Assembly (NCBI GenBank): GCA_019137195.1
Contig: JAGVSR010000036.1
Span: 1 to 37,865, forward strand
DNA: 37,865 nt
Direction of reading: 5' to 3'
Source: Alphaproteobacteria bacterium
Lineage (GTDB): Bacteria > Pseudomonadota > Alphaproteobacteria > Rhizobiales > Hyphomicrobiaceae
A model generated the notes under the pieces. The model had not been told where the DNA came from. It saw only the letters and a list, made by a program, of their open reading frames with translations, and made no database searches. Of the stretch, positions 1 to 11,136 are shown one piece after another (the first letter of the stretch is position 1; each line of letters opens with the position of its first letter). A program made the position numbers and the translations under genes.

Positions 1-1
1 G

Positions 2-241
2 CACGAGGTGGAGGAACTGCGCGAGGTCCATGCCCACGAGCGGCTCGGCATCTCAGATCAGCAGATGAGCCAATGGCTTGCCGACGCCGGGCTCGTCACT
101 CTCATGTCCGAGAAGCTCGACCCTGCACCCGGCGACCGCGGCACCGAAAAGCTCATCGTCTCACTGTGGCTGGCGGGGCGTCCCAAGGCCTTCGCAGCCG
201 ACTCCCATACTCCGCGTAAGCTCGAAAGGAGCCCGTCATGA
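2..241 (+). CDS. ArsR-family regulator / SAM-dependent methyltransferase, C-terminal fragment
   Basis: Only the last ~79 residues are in the window; the frame is open to the left edge, so the gene starts upstream. The visible part has a pattern seen at the end of ArsR proteins fused to a class I methyltransferase: an 'LREVHAHERLGIS' helix, a 'WLADAGL' segment and a final strand ending 'KLIVSLWLAGRP'. The N-terminal winged helix and SAM-binding motif would lie outside. Its TGA stop overlaps the ATG of the next gene (ATGA), so it is translationally coupled to metF. In alphaproteobacteria such regulators commonly sit next to metF/metH; a role in sensing SAM or SAH to control methionine synthesis is inference. 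A plain methyltransferase without the ArsR domain cannot be excluded from this fragment. Confidence 0.65.
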   Translation, partial: HEVEELREVHAHERLGISDQQMSQWLADAGLVTLMSEKLDPAPGDRGTEKLIVSLWLAGRPKAFAADSHTPRKLERSPS

Positions 242-1161
242 CGGAATCCCGTGAACGCAAAAGCCGTCTCCTCGGCGCCGGCGAGATCGACGTGTCGTTC
301 GAGTTCTTTCCCCCTAAGACCGACAAGATGGAGCAGGCCCTGTGGGCGTCGATCGAGCGCCTGGCTCCGCTCGCGCCCGAGTTCGTGTCCGTCACCTATG
401 GCGCCGGTGGCTCGACGCGTGAACGCACCCACACGACGGTGGCGCGTATCGTCAAGGAGACGGCGCTCCGGCCTGCCGCTCACCTTACCTGTGTCGATGC
501 CACGAAGGAGGAGGTCGACGAGGTTGCGCGCGCCTACTGGGCGGCCGGCGTACGCCACATCGTGGCGCTCCGCGGTGACCCTGCGAACGGTGTCGGTGCA
601 AAGTACGAGCCCCATCCGGGCGGCTACGTCAACGCGGCCGACCTCGTCGCCGGCCTGAAAAAGATCGCCAATTTCGAGATCTCGGTCGGCGGCTATCCGG
701 AGAAGCACCCCGAAAGTCCGTCGCTCGCTGCCGACATGGACAACCTCAAAGCCAAGGTCGACGCGGGTGCGGACCGCATCATCACGCAGTTCGGCTTCGA
801 CAACACGCATTACCTGCGCTTCCTCGAGCGGGCGCGGGCGGCCGGCATCTGGATCCCGATCACACCCGGCATCGTGCCGATCCATAATTTCCGCCAGGTG
901 GCGGGCTTCGCGGTCCGCGCCGGCGCCTCCGTGCCTGCCTGGCTCGCGCGCCGCTTCGAGGGCCTCGACGACGATCCGGAGACCTCGCGCATGGTGGCAG
1001 CCGCCGTCGCGACCGAGCAGGTGATGGACCTCGTCGACGAGGGCGTGAAGCGCTTCCACTTCTACACCTTGAACCGCGCCGACCTCGTCTATGCGATCTG
1101 CCACCTCCTGGGGCTGCGGCCCTTGAAGGCAGCGCCGCTCGAGCAGCGGAAGGTCGGTTGA
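238..1161 (+). CDS. metF: 5,10-methylenetetrahydrofolate reductase
   Basis: MetF reduces 5,10-methylene-THF to 5-methyl-THF, the methyl donor for methionine synthase, in the cytoplasm with FAD. The 307-residue product has the usual family length. Near the N terminus 'VSFEFFPPK' (about residues 19-27) carries the conserved Glu22 and the FFPPK signature; 'SVTYGAGGSTRERT' follows, then 'HLTCVD', 'ALRGDP' (the DP of the FAD/folate site), 'SVGGYPEKHPES' and 'ITQFGFD'. These blocks are in family order. The ATG overlaps the stop of the upstream methyltransferase gene by four bases, and metH pieces follow, so the genes probably form one methionine operon, although a repeat-bearing spacer of about 160 bp separates it from the next gene. 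Confidence 0.97.
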   Translation: MTESRERKSRLLGAGEIDVSFEFFPPKTDKMEQALWASIERLAPLAPEFVSVTYGAGGSTRERTHTTVARIVKETALRPAAHLTCVDATKEEVDEVARAYWAAGVRHIVALRGDPANGVGAKYEPHPGGYVNAADLVAGLKKIANFEISVGGYPEKHPESPSLAADMDNLKAKVDAGADRIITQFGFDNTHYLRFLERARAAGIWIPITPGIVPIHNFRQVAGFAVRAGASVPAWLARRFEGLDDDPETSRMVAAAVATEQVMDLVDEGVKRFHFYTLNRADLVYAICHLLGLRPLKAAPLEQRKVG

Positions 1162-1204
1162 CGGCCTGCTCACCCTCTACCCTTCGTACACCGGGAGAGG
1201 GTCG

Positions 1205-1251
1205 GGGTGAGGGGCAGCCCCACACTCGCTACAAGCAGCTGCCCCTCACCC
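1205..1251. repeat. REP-like palindromic element between metF and metH N-terminal gene
   Basis: Two perfectly complementary 14-bp arms (1205-1218 and 1238-1251, GGGTGAGGGGCAGC and its complement) flank a 19-nt spacer. Each arm sits beside a smaller C-rich/G-rich hairpin (1168-1200 and about 1252-1287), so the unit is about 120 bp. The motif 'CCCTCACCC...GGGAGAGGG' is a common intergenic repeat type in proteobacteria. Related, more decayed copies occur near 25508-25544 and 31095-31130. It could fold in RNA and dampen read-through between metF and metH, but the sequence does not show function. Confidence 0.7.
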
Positions 1252-1320
1252 TAGACCTCCCCCGTAGAAGGAACGGGGAGAGGGGACATCGGCAACGACC
1301 CTTAACAAGAGACAGATAAG

Positions 1321-2382
1321 ATGACCCGCAAACCCACCTATGCCGCCCTCGAGAAGGCCGCCCGGGAGCGCATCCTCATCATCGACGGCGCCATGGGGAC
1401 CATGATTCAGCGCCACAAGCTCGGCGAGGCCGAGTATCGCGGCGCCCGGTTCAAGGACTGGCCGCGCGACGTCAAGGGGAACAACGACCTCCTGGTGCTG
1501 ACCCAGCCCCAGATCATCCAGGGCATCCACGAGGAGTACCTTGCGGCGGGCGCCGACATCATCGAGACCAACTCGTTCAACGCGCAGCGCATCTCCATGG
1601 CCGACTACGGCATGGAGGACCTTGCCTACGAAATGAACGTCCAAGCAGCCAAGGTCGCGCGAGCCGCGGCGGACAAGTTCAACGCGCTCACGCCCGACAA
1701 GCCGCGCTTCGTCGCCGGTGCGGTCGGGCCCACCAACCGAACCGCCTCGATCTCACCGAACGTCAACGATCCGGGCTTCCGCAACGTCGACTTCGACGAG
1801 CTTCGGGAGGCCTACAAGGAGCAGGTCAAGGGCCTTATCGAGGGCGGCGCGGACATCATCCTGATCGAGACCATCTTCGACACTTTGAACGCCAAGGCGG
1901 CCGGCTTCGCCACCCTCGAGGTGTTCGAGGAGACGGACGTCGAGCTGCCCATCATGATCTCGGGCACCATCACCGACCGCTCGGGGCGCACGCTGTCGGG
2001 GCAGACCGCGGAAGCGTTCTGGTACTCCATGCGGCACCTGAAGCCGTTCTCGATCGGCCTCAACTGCGCGCTCGGAGCCGAGCTGATGCGTCCCTATCTG
2101 GCCGAGCTTTCCCACGTCGCCGATACGCGCATCTCGGCCTATCCGAATGCAGGCCTGCCGAATGCGATGGGCGAGTACGACGAGTCCGGTCACGAGATGG
2201 CCTGCAAAACGGAGCCGTGGGCCAGGGACGGGCTCATCAACATCATCGGCGGCTGCTGCGGCTCGACGCCGGACCACATCCGCCACATCGCCGAGCACGT
2301 GAAGACCTACCCGCCACGCACCATCCCGCATATCGAGCCCAAGATGCGCCTTTCGGGCCTGGAGCCGTTCGTGCATGGCTGA
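1321..2382 (+). CDS. metH: Methionine synthase, homocysteine-binding module (split MetH, part 1)
   Basis: This 353-residue protein is the zinc/homocysteine methyltransferase barrel that forms the N-terminal third of E. coli MetH. It opens with '[12 protein letters not shown]' (residues 19-30), has '[14 protein letters not shown]', '[10 protein letters not shown]' and '[15 protein letters not shown]', and carries the zinc ligands: Cys249 in 'GLNCALGAE' and Cys312-Cys313 in '[11 protein letters not shown]'. The protein ends just after this module, with no folate or cobalamin domain. The missing domains are encoded 770 bp downstream (3154-5871), so the two proteins must cooperate to make methionine from homocysteine and methyl-THF. 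A split MetH is known in several alphaproteobacteria; the frame ends at a clean stop with an unrelated gene between, so this is not a simple frameshift. The ribosome-binding site before the ATG is weak (AAGAGA). Confidence 0.93.
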   Translation: MTRKPTYAALEKAARERILIIDGAMGTMIQRHKLGEAEYRGARFKDWPRDVKGNNDLLVLTQPQIIQGIHEEYLAAGADIIETNSFNAQRISMADYGMEDLAYEMNVQAAKVARAAADKFNALTPDKPRFVAGAVGPTNRTASISPNVNDPGFRNVDFDELREAYKEQVKGLIEGGADIILIETIFDTLNAKAAGFATLEVFEETDVELPIMISGTITDRSGRTLSGQTAEAFWYSMRHLKPFSIGLNCALGAELMRPYLAELSHVADTRISAYPNAGLPNAMGEYDESGHEMACKTEPWARDGLINIIGGCCGSTPDHIRHIAEHVKTYPPRTIPHIEPKMRLSGLEPFVHG

Positions 2383-2444
2383 AAACGCCACAATTGGCAT
2401 GTTAGGACACTCGTGCGGGGACCACCGCACCGGGGGAGCATGTC

Positions 2445-2960
2445 ATGCGTGTCATCAGGATCGAGCTGCCGGCCACCTTGGGCTCGGCAGATCCAGCCAT
2501 CAGCTTAGCGTCCGACGAAATCCGGACGCAGCTATTCCGCGAATTGAAGGCGCTCGACGCCGAGTTGAACGAGACCGTGCGTCAGCGGGCAAAGTCCTAT
2601 TTTCCAGAGAGCTTCTCTGTCTTCGTGCGCACCCATCTTGCCCCCGACAAACTCGGCACTACGACCGAATTATGGGTCGTGGACCCGAACATCGGGTGGC
2701 CGGCCGGTCTCTTGACCCGGCGGGCGTGGACGCTTTTCATTCCGATCCTGGCGCATGTCGTGCGCGACGCCATGTCGAGCCGCTTCCATGGCGTGTCGTT
2801 CGACATGCGGGAGGATGCCGCCAAGGTCGACGTTCTGGCACCGACGCGGGCCTGGCGCGATCCTGTGGTGCTGTCGATCGTCGTATTCATCCTCACCTGT
2901 CTGTTCTGGCTCTACGCGATGCCTCACATCCTGCCTGCGCTCGATGGCCTGATGCCGTAG
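2445..2960 (+). CDS. Hypothetical tail-anchored membrane protein
   Basis: I do not recognise this 171-residue protein. Residues 1-135 look soluble and mixed, with a helical acidic/basic stretch around residues 25-50. One hydrophobic segment (about 142-163, 'VVLSIVVFILTCLFWLYAM') near the C terminus suggests tail-anchoring with the bulk in the cytoplasm. A good ribosome-binding site, GGGGGAGC, precedes the ATG at a normal distance, which supports this start. It lies between the two halves of methionine synthase on the same strand, 62 bp after part 1 and 193 bp before part 2, so it is probably co-transcribed. Whether it has any link to MetH is unknown. Confidence 0.7.
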   Translation: MRVIRIELPATLGSADPAISLASDEIRTQLFRELKALDAELNETVRQRAKSYFPESFSVFVRTHLAPDKLGTTTELWVVDPNIGWPAGLLTRRAWTLFIPILAHVVRDAMSSRFHGVSFDMREDAAKVDVLAPTRAWRDPVVLSIVVFILTCLFWLYAMPHILPALDGLMP

Positions 2961-3070
2961 CGTCGGCAAACTCCATCCACCCTACCCGTGATCCCGCTCG
3001 CGCCGCAGCACTCGTGTTGCAGCGCGGACGCGGGCCGTCACACGATACGGCTCGACATCCCGCGTCGACG

Positions 3071-3094
3071 TCGCAGCACCAAAGGCTGCTGCGA
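3071..3094 (+). other. Short perfect hairpin ahead of metH part 2
   Basis: TCGCAGCA (3071-3078) and TGCTGCGA (3087-3094) are perfect complements around an 8-nt loop, in the 193-bp leader before the ATG at 3154. No T-run follows, so it is not a classical terminator. It could be a leader structure or chance; no known riboswitch fold was recognised. Confidence 0.4.
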
Positions 3095-3153
3095 TGCGCG
3101 GGGGATCGCGGGATGTGCGGCCTGTGCTTTGCTCTCAACGAGAACCCGACGTC

Positions 3154-5871
<2,718 letters not shown>

Positions 5872-6059
5872 GGCCGCGCACGGCGAATCAGGTGCTGCGC
5901 GCCATCATCCGCCTCGATCGCGGGGCAGCACGCGGAAGGCGGCAGATCGCGCTTCGCCCTCCCTGCTCGACCCGATCTATGGGCTGATCCCGATCAAGGC
6001 ACCGGTGGCCAGTCGGGTGTCGGCTTTCGTACAGGACAAGCTTCGAAAGGGTGATCTTC

Positions 6060-6524
6060 ATGCGAATGGCTCGTTACACGATCCTCGGAGTTGCATCTGC
6101 GCTGGCGGCCACGGCTGCAGCGCTTGCCCTCCCCGCCTCCGCTCAGCAGGCCCCGCAGGCGGCGGGGGATCCGCGCGAGGCGGTTTCGCTTTCGGCCCCC
6201 GAGATCGAGAACCTGCTCAGCGGGATGCGCACGTATCTAGAGACCATCCAGGGCATCACAGCAGCGATGGCCGAGAACGACAGCAAACGTGTGCCCCCGA
6301 TCGCTGCGAAGTCGGGCGCGAAGCTGCTCGGCAAGGCGCAGCCGGTGACCGGTCTCAAGCTTCCGCCTGCGTTCGCATCGATGGCCTTCGACACCCACGA
6401 CAAGTTCGACAAGCTCGCCGATCTCGCAGCGAAGGGCGGGTCGCGGTCCCAGATCCTGACCGCCATGCGCGACATCATGGGCAACTGCATTGCCTGTCAC
6501 CAGGCCTACCGTCTGGCGCCGTAA
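6060..6524 (+). CDS. Cytochrome c'-like periplasmic haem protein
   Basis: The 154-residue product begins with a clear Sec signal peptide ('ILGVASALAATAAALALPASAQQ', cleaved near residue 30) and ends with a single haem motif CIACH (residues 143-147) eight residues before the C terminus. The short helical body with a C-terminal CxxCH is typical of the cytochrome c'/c-556 four-helix family. These bind haem in the periplasm; roles range from electron transfer to NO binding. GAAAGG at 6044-6049 favours the ATG at 6060 over a GTG at 6051. The gene stands alone, 188 bp after metH and convergent with the next gene, so context does not define its partner. Confidence 0.8.
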   Translation: MRMARYTILGVASALAATAAALALPASAQQAPQAAGDPREAVSLSAPEIENLLSGMRTYLETIQGITAAMAENDSKRVPPIAAKSGAKLLGKAQPVTGLKLPPAFASMAFDTHDKFDKLADLAAKGGSRSQILTAMRDIMGNCIACHQAYRLAP

Positions 6525-6661
6525 GTCCTGGTTCGGGCGGGCGTCTCGTCGGAACGTGGGGTACCGGGTTTCCGGAAGCACGCTCGCGCGATCCGGTCCT
6601 CGCAGTACCTGCTGCCCCAGTTCCTGCGCAGGGGAACCGCGTCGGGTCCATCACAGAGCCG

Positions 6662-7348
6662 CTATTGCCCGAAGCTCGAGTAGACTGTCTCGAGCCTGGG
6701 GTCGCTGGCGATCGCCGCCGGCGAGACGAGTGTCTGGTTGAGGAGTCTCGGGAAGCAGGTCTCGAAAGTCGACGTCTCGGGCGACTGGCAGAAGGGGTGT
6801 GCCTTCCATCGCGACGCGATGAGTGCCTTGACCGCTTCGTCCGAGAGGTCGAGATCCTTCACCTCTTGGACCACGCCAACCTCGATGCCCGCCCCCTCGC
6901 TGTAGGCCGCATGCACGAGCTCGCTGCAGTAGATCGCATCGCGGCCGTCGGTGAAGAACCAGTCGTAGGGCCTGCCGTCGTAGGCGTGGGCGCGGCGGAT
7001 GACTTTAGCGGCGTCCGCGGCGTCGAGGTTCTTGATGCGCTTGACGGTGACCCGGTGCCCCACTCCGTTCTTCACCCAGCGCGCGAGGGGAATGGTGCGC
7101 ACGGGGCCTACGGCCTCGATCACCATCGGCTTGCCGTTTCTGATCTCGACCAATCCGACGTGGCTGTAGGAGCTCCTGGTCGCGAGCTTGATGGCCTCGC
7201 CGTCGAGACCGCCATGATCCTGAAGCACGATGTCGCCGTTCCGGAGCGGCGGCAGGCGGCCTGATGCTGCCATGGCTGGCACCACAACCGTGGCCGCCAG
7301 CGCGATCACGAACAGGGACGTCCGTCTCTTCTCTCGCTCGATCGGCAT
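6662..7348 (-). CDS. YiiX/YebB-like NlpC/P60-type cysteine hydrolase
   Basis: The 228-residue product has an N-terminal signal peptide (basic residues, then 'LFVIALAATVVVPAMAASG', about 11-30) and a permuted papain-like domain. 'RNGDIVLQDH' at 36-45 is the usual opening strand of the YiiX/YebB group; His63 in 'SSYSHVGLV' and Cys141 in 'DAIYCSELVHAAY' are the expected catalytic pair, with Glu78 nearby. Members act on amide or ester bonds in peptidoglycan or lipids; the substrate here cannot be read. It follows eipB by 15 nt on the same strand and probably shares its transcript, which puts it in the envelope maintenance context. The Shine-Dalgarno sequence is poor, so translation may depend on the upstream gene. 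Confidence 0.85.
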   Translation of the reverse strand: MPIEREKRRTSLFVIALAATVVVPAMAASGRLPPLRNGDIVLQDHGGLDGEAIKLATRSSYSHVGLVEIRNGKPMVIEAVGPVRTIPLARWVKNGVGHRVTVKRIKNLDAADAAKVIRRAHAYDGRPYDWFFTDGRDAIYCSELVHAAYSEGAGIEVGVVQEVKDLDLSDEAVKALIASRWKAHPFCQSPETSTFETCFPRLLNQTLVSPAAIASDPRLETVYSSFGQ

Positions 7349-7363
7349 CTGCGAACCGGGGAG

Positions 7364-8233
7364 CTAAGGATGGCCCGCGTCACACTTGCCCTGATCGAGG
7401 TAGGTGAGCTCGTCGAGCTTGGCGTTGATCGCATACTCGCCGTAGTCGATGAGGATCGAGCTCGTGATGCCGTTGTCATGGAACCGGTAGCTCATCTCGT
7501 AAAGCGGCATCTCGTCCTTGTGCCGGTCACCGGGATTGAAATAGCTGATCGACACCGGCCACGACGGCACCTTTTCCAGCTTGTCGCCGTCTTTGAGGTG
7601 CGCGAGCGTCTTCTTGGCCCCGGGCGCGATCAGTGCGCCGATCACGGCCGAGGTGGCGTAGACCTTGACCCCGGTTTCCGAGCCGTCGAAAAGGTCCGAC
7701 GTGAATACGTGGTCGCCACGGCGGGCTGCCGCGATCAGGTCCATCGAATGCTGGACAGGGAAGCGCGCGCCGGCCGGCAGGTCGGCCATCCTCTTCTCGG
7801 GCTTCAAAAGGTCGATCTTACCGGTAGCGCCGGGGCCATCACGGGTCGCCGTGCCGCGCGACTGCTCCGAAAGACTGTCGTTCTGATAGTTCGAGGAGCT
7901 GAAGCGGAGCTTGCGCGACGGAACCTCCTCCCACGACGACGTTCTGAGATCGGTCTGCTGGGCGCCCCCTTCCTGACTCATCGTCAGGGAGACGAAGCGC
8001 ATGTTCTGAGTGTAGCCTTCGCAGGCATTGCCCGTGATCTCGTAGACGATGCGGCCGTCCACGTTGCTGACGCCCGAGCCCGGCGTCGACCGCTCGAGCG
8101 ACAGGTTGTAGATCGCGCGATGAGGGGCGAGCATCACCGGGCCACCCGGGGCGTCGGCACGCAGGGCACCCGCTCCGAGACCCGTCAGAGCCAGGGCAAA
8201 CATCAACCGGACGGAAGGCTTCGGTCCCGGCAT
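7364..8233 (-). CDS. eipB: EipB-family periplasmic envelope integrity protein (DUF1849)
   Basis: The 289-residue protein has a signal peptide (about residues 8-26), then 'LAPHRAIYNLSLERS', the characteristic opening of DUF1849/EipB proteins. In Brucella EipB is a periplasmic beta-spiral protein needed for cell-envelope integrity and closed by one disulfide. Here only two cysteines follow the signal peptide, Cys71 ('GNACEGYTQ') and Cys284 ('GKCDAGHP'), the spacing expected for that bond. Motifs 'GRIVYEITG', 'MRFVSL' and a C-terminal 'IDYGEYAINAKL' also fit. I start at the ATG at 8233 because GGAAGAGG lies 8 nt upstream; a GTG at 8242 is in frame. It heads a two-gene unit with the YiiX-like hydrolase and is divergent from the RidA-like gene. 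Confidence 0.9.
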   Translation of the reverse strand: MPGPKPSVRLMFALALTGLGAGALRADAPGGPVMLAPHRAIYNLSLERSTPGSGVSNVDGRIVYEITGNACEGYTQNMRFVSLTMSQEGGAQQTDLRTSSWEEVPSRKLRFSSSNYQNDSLSEQSRGTATRDGPGATGKIDLLKPEKRMADLPAGARFPVQHSMDLIAAARRGDHVFTSDLFDGSETGVKVYATSAVIGALIAPGAKKTLAHLKDGDKLEKVPSWPVSISYFNPGDRHKDEMPLYEMSYRFHDNGITSSILIDYGEYAINAKLDELTYLDQGKCDAGHP

Positions 8234-8352
8234 CTCATGCACCTCTTCCCGGCAGCATTGCCGCGTCCAGAACCGCTTGCTGCCCGTTGCGTCGGCACCC
8301 GCACTGATGCCACCATTAGTCTAACATCTGCTTTAGGGAGGGAAAACCGGCA

Positions 8353-8820
8353 ATGAGTGGCGAAATCGAGGCGCGGCTTGCCGCCCTGGGGCTCACCTTG
8401 CCGCCTGCGGCAAGCCCCGTCGCGAACTATGTCCCCTGGGTGCTCGCCGGCAACCTGTTGTTCGTCTCCGGCCAACTCGCGAGAACGGCCGACGGAAAGC
8501 TGATCGCCGGCCATGTCGGGGAGGGCGTGTCGGTCGAGGACGCGCAGGCCGCGGCCAGGCTCTGCGGACTGAACCTGATCGCCCAGGCCCAGGCCGCGCT
8601 AGGCACGCTCGACCGTGTGCGCCGCGTCGTCAAGCTCACGGGCTTCGTTGCCGCCACGCCGCAATTCACCGAGCATCCGAAGGTGGTGAACGGCGCCTCC
8701 GACCTCATGGTCGAGGTGTTCGGCGACAAGGGACGACACGCGCGCGCGGCCGTCGGCGCGCCGAGCCTGCCCATGGGCTCCGCGGTCGAGGTCGAGGCCA
8801 TTTTCGAGATCGCGCCGTAA
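8353..8820 (+). CDS. RidA/YjgF-family protein
   Basis: This 155-residue cytoplasmic protein belongs to the RidA (YjgF/YER057c/UK114) superfamily, small trimers that hydrolyse reactive enamine/imine intermediates of PLP enzymes. Seen in the sequence: 'NLLFVSGQLART' near residues 34-46, 'GTLDRVRRVVKLTGFVA' in the middle and 'RHARAAVGAPSLPMGSAVE' near the end, which holds the Arg used to bind the substrate carboxylate. The spacing resembles the longer YjgF-like subgroup with an N-terminal extension rather than true RidA. GGGAGGG at 8336-8342 precedes the ATG. The gene is followed 13 nt later by a glycerophosphodiesterase gene and is divergent from eipB. Confidence 0.9.
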   Translation: MSGEIEARLAALGLTLPPAASPVANYVPWVLAGNLLFVSGQLARTADGKLIAGHVGEGVSVEDAQAAARLCGLNLIAQAQAALGTLDRVRRVVKLTGFVAATPQFTEHPKVVNGASDLMVEVFGDKGRHARAAVGAPSLPMGSAVEVEAIFEIAP

Positions 8821-8833
8821 CGGGTGGAGGCGC

Positions 8834-9592
8834 ATGTTCGACCGCACGCAATTCCTGAGGCCGATCGCCCATCGGGGGCTGCACGATGCTGCTCGCGGCG
8901 TCATCGAGAACACGAGTCCCGCATTCGAGGCCGCCGTCGCCAAAGGCTACGGCATCGAATGCGACCTGCGTCCCGCCGCGGGTGGGCTGCCGGTCGTCTT
9001 CCACGACGAGACGCTGGACAGGCTGGTGGAGGGTGCAGGACCGGTCGCTGCGCTGACACCTGCCGATCTTGCACGCCTCCGCTACAAGGGTCAGGACACG
9101 AGCATCCTGTCGTTCGCGGGGCTCCTCGATCTGGTCGCCGGGCGCGCACCTTTGCTGGTCGAGGTGAAGAGCGAATGGGAGCCGCCGAACCTCGCGTTCC
9201 TCGGGGAGATCGCGCGCCTTACCCTCGGCTACCGTGGATCGCTGGCGCTGATGTCGTTCGATCCCGCCGTCATGGCCGTGCTCAAGGGGCTCGCTCCCGG
9301 CATCCCACGCGGCATCGTCTCCGGACTCTACAAGGACGAGCACGGCGAGACCTGGTGGCGGGAGAAGATCGACGACGCGCGTGCCGATCGGCTGGCGAAG
9401 CTGCTCGAGAGCGGTCCTGTCGAGCCGGCCTTCTACGCCTACCACGTCAAGGCTCTGCCGACCGCCACGACCGAGATGATGCGCAAGGTCATGGGCCTTC
9501 CCCTCTTCGCCTGGACCGTACGCAGCCCCGAGGATCGCGAGATCGCACGCCGGTGGGCAGATGCGCCCATCTTCGAGGGGTTCGAGGCGTAA
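8834..9592 (+). CDS. ugpQ: Glycerophosphodiester phosphodiesterase
   Basis: A 252-residue GDPD-family enzyme that cleaves deacylated phospholipid diesters to glycerol-3-phosphate and an alcohol. Catalytic and metal residues are in place: 'AHRG' with His13, 'ENT' with Glu25, 'IECDLR' with Glu42 and Asp44, 'VVFHDETLDRL' with His58, and 'LLVEVKSE' with Glu110 and Lys112. There is no signal peptide, so it should be cytoplasmic like UgpQ. GGAGG lies before the ATG. It is 13 nt from the RidA-like gene and likely co-transcribed; a strong GC hairpin follows. The specific gene name is by family similarity only. Confidence 0.92.
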   Translation: MFDRTQFLRPIAHRGLHDAARGVIENTSPAFEAAVAKGYGIECDLRPAAGGLPVVFHDETLDRLVEGAGPVAALTPADLARLRYKGQDTSILSFAGLLDLVAGRAPLLVEVKSEWEPPNLAFLGEIARLTLGYRGSLALMSFDPAVMAVLKGLAPGIPRGIVSGLYKDEHGETWWREKIDDARADRLAKLLESGPVEPAFYAYHVKALPTATTEMMRKVMGLPLFAWTVRSPEDREIARRWADAPIFEGFEA

Positions 9593-9627
9593 GGAGCTTC
9601 AGCGATTTCTGAGCATCGTTCCGGCAC

Positions 9628-9652
9628 GCCCGTGCGCGCAGCGCGCACGGGC
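9628..9652. terminator. Strong GC hairpin between convergent genes
   Basis: GCCCGTGCGCG (9628-9638) and CGCGCACGGGC (9642-9652) form a perfect 11-bp stem with a 3-nt loop. It lies between the ends of two convergent genes (GDPD and carboxynorspermidine decarboxylase). No T-tract follows on either strand, so it may act with Rho or only protect 3' ends. Confidence 0.5.
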
Positions 9653-9777
9653 TCAGTAGGGCCGCCGTGCGAACGAAGGGACTTGTTTGTGGCGGTCTGG
9701 ATCCCGGGCCGCGCCGGCACGACGCCAGGGAACGGGCGGCATCCGGACACTGAGGGCGAATGCCGATGCAATTGCCC

Positions 9778-10917
9778 CTACCCGAGCCTTCTCCTGAACT
9801 CGTCGTAGCCGAACGACGCGACGAGGCGGTAGCTCCCGTCCTCGTCGAGGATGCCGAGATCCGGCAACGGGGTGCCGTTGAAGGTGGTGTTCTTGACGAA
9901 CGAGTACTGCATCATGTCGCCGAAGACGAGGCGGTCGCCGACCTTCAAGGGCGTCTCGAACGAGTACTCGCCGATGACGTCGCCGGTCATGCAGGTCTTG
10001 CCGCCAAGGATGTAGGTGTGCGCGCGTTCGCCCGGCTGGCCGGCGCCGAAGATCTCTGGCCGGTAGGGCACCTCGAGCACATCAGGCATGTGGGTCGAGG
10101 CGGATGCATCGAGAATGGCGATGTCCTTCTCGTTCCTCGTAATCCCGATGACGGTCGCGACGAGATAACCTGCGTCGACGACAAGTCCGGCGCCAGGCTC
10201 GAGGTAAACCTCGACGTCGAACTCGCTTTTGAAGGCGCGGATGGCGGCGATGAGCTTCGTAACGTCGTAGCCCTTCTTGTTGATGAAGTGCCCGCCGCCG
10301 AAATTCACCGCCTTCACGCGCCGGATATAGGACGCGAAATTCCTCGCCACGTGCTCGATCAGACCCACCGAGCCGTTGTCCAGACTCTCGCACAGCGCGT
10401 GGACGTGGAACGTGTGGATGTCGCCCCACGGCAACGCGTCGATCTCGGCCTTGGTGGTGCCGAAGCGCGAGCCCGGCGCGCAGGGATCGTAGAGAGCGCC
10501 GCCCAGCGTGGCGTTGGAGTAGCCAGGATTGATGCGAACGCCAACATGGCGCCCTGACGTCTTTGCGATCCCGATCCCGCGGGCGATCCCGTCCGGCGAG
10601 TTGAAGTAGATGTGGTCCGCGAGCGCCGTCAGCCGCTCGACCTCGCCCGGCCCGTAGGCAGGGGCGAACACATGTACCTCCTTGCCGAAGTCCTCTCGGC
10701 CCATGCGCGCCTCGTACTCGCCCGACGCCGTCGTGCCATCGAGAGTGTCGCGCATGAGGGGAAACGCCGCCGGCATGGCCCAGGCTTTGGTGGCGAGCAG
10801 GATCCGGCAGCCCGCCTCTCGCTTGATGCGCGCGGCGGTCGCCAGATTGCGCTTCAGCGCGGCCACGTCGAGCACATAGGCGGGCGAGCGGATGGAGGCG
10901 GGCAGCTTTGGAATCAT
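9778..10917 (-). CDS. nspC: Carboxynorspermidine/carboxyspermidine decarboxylase
   Basis: A 379-residue PLP enzyme of the alanine-racemase-fold decarboxylase family. NspC decarboxylates carboxy(nor)spermidine, the last step of the dehydrogenase route to spermidine. 'SPAYVLDVAALKRN' opens the barrel; Lys44 in 'LLATKAWAM' is the expected PLP lysine; 'HVHALCESLDNGS', 'NFGGGHFINKKGYD', 'EPGAGLVVDAG' and 'GGKTCMTGDVIGEY' (active-site Cys/Asp of the other subunit) follow in order. I start at the ATG at 10917, because the 36 extra residues available upstream are not family-like. Its usual partner, carboxynorspermidine dehydrogenase, is not in the window. It is convergent with the GDPD gene. Confidence 0.93.
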   Translation of the reverse strand: MIPKLPASIRSPAYVLDVAALKRNLATAARIKREAGCRILLATKAWAMPAAFPLMRDTLDGTTASGEYEARMGREDFGKEVHVFAPAYGPGEVERLTALADHIYFNSPDGIARGIGIAKTSGRHVGVRINPGYSNATLGGALYDPCAPGSRFGTTKAEIDALPWGDIHTFHVHALCESLDNGSVGLIEHVARNFASYIRRVKAVNFGGGHFINKKGYDVTKLIAAIRAFKSEFDVEVYLEPGAGLVVDAGYLVATVIGITRNEKDIAILDASASTHMPDVLEVPYRPEIFGAGQPGERAHTYILGGKTCMTGDVIGEYSFETPLKVGDRLVFGDMMQYSFVKNTTFNGTPLPDLGILDEDGSYRLVASFGYDEFRRRLG

Positions 10918-11136
10918 AAGGAACCCAGGTCGGCCGGAGGCATCGCGTCGTTCTATAGAATCGGGCGGCGCCTGCAACGGCGACTGGCCATGCCGAACTC
11001 CGACAACGCAGCATAAGACTCGCACTGTGAAGGGGCAGATACCCTCCGATTTCTGAGGATGCCCGATTGCAACTTAAGCGCGTATGTTTTATGTCTTGCA
11101 ATCTATGACCTTGATCGGAAACCTGTCGAGAGCACC

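Noticed and set aside
6005-8356. Long plus-strand frames opposite the YiiX-like and eipB genes
   Set aside because: Mirror frames; signal peptides and catalytic residues support the minus-strand genes.
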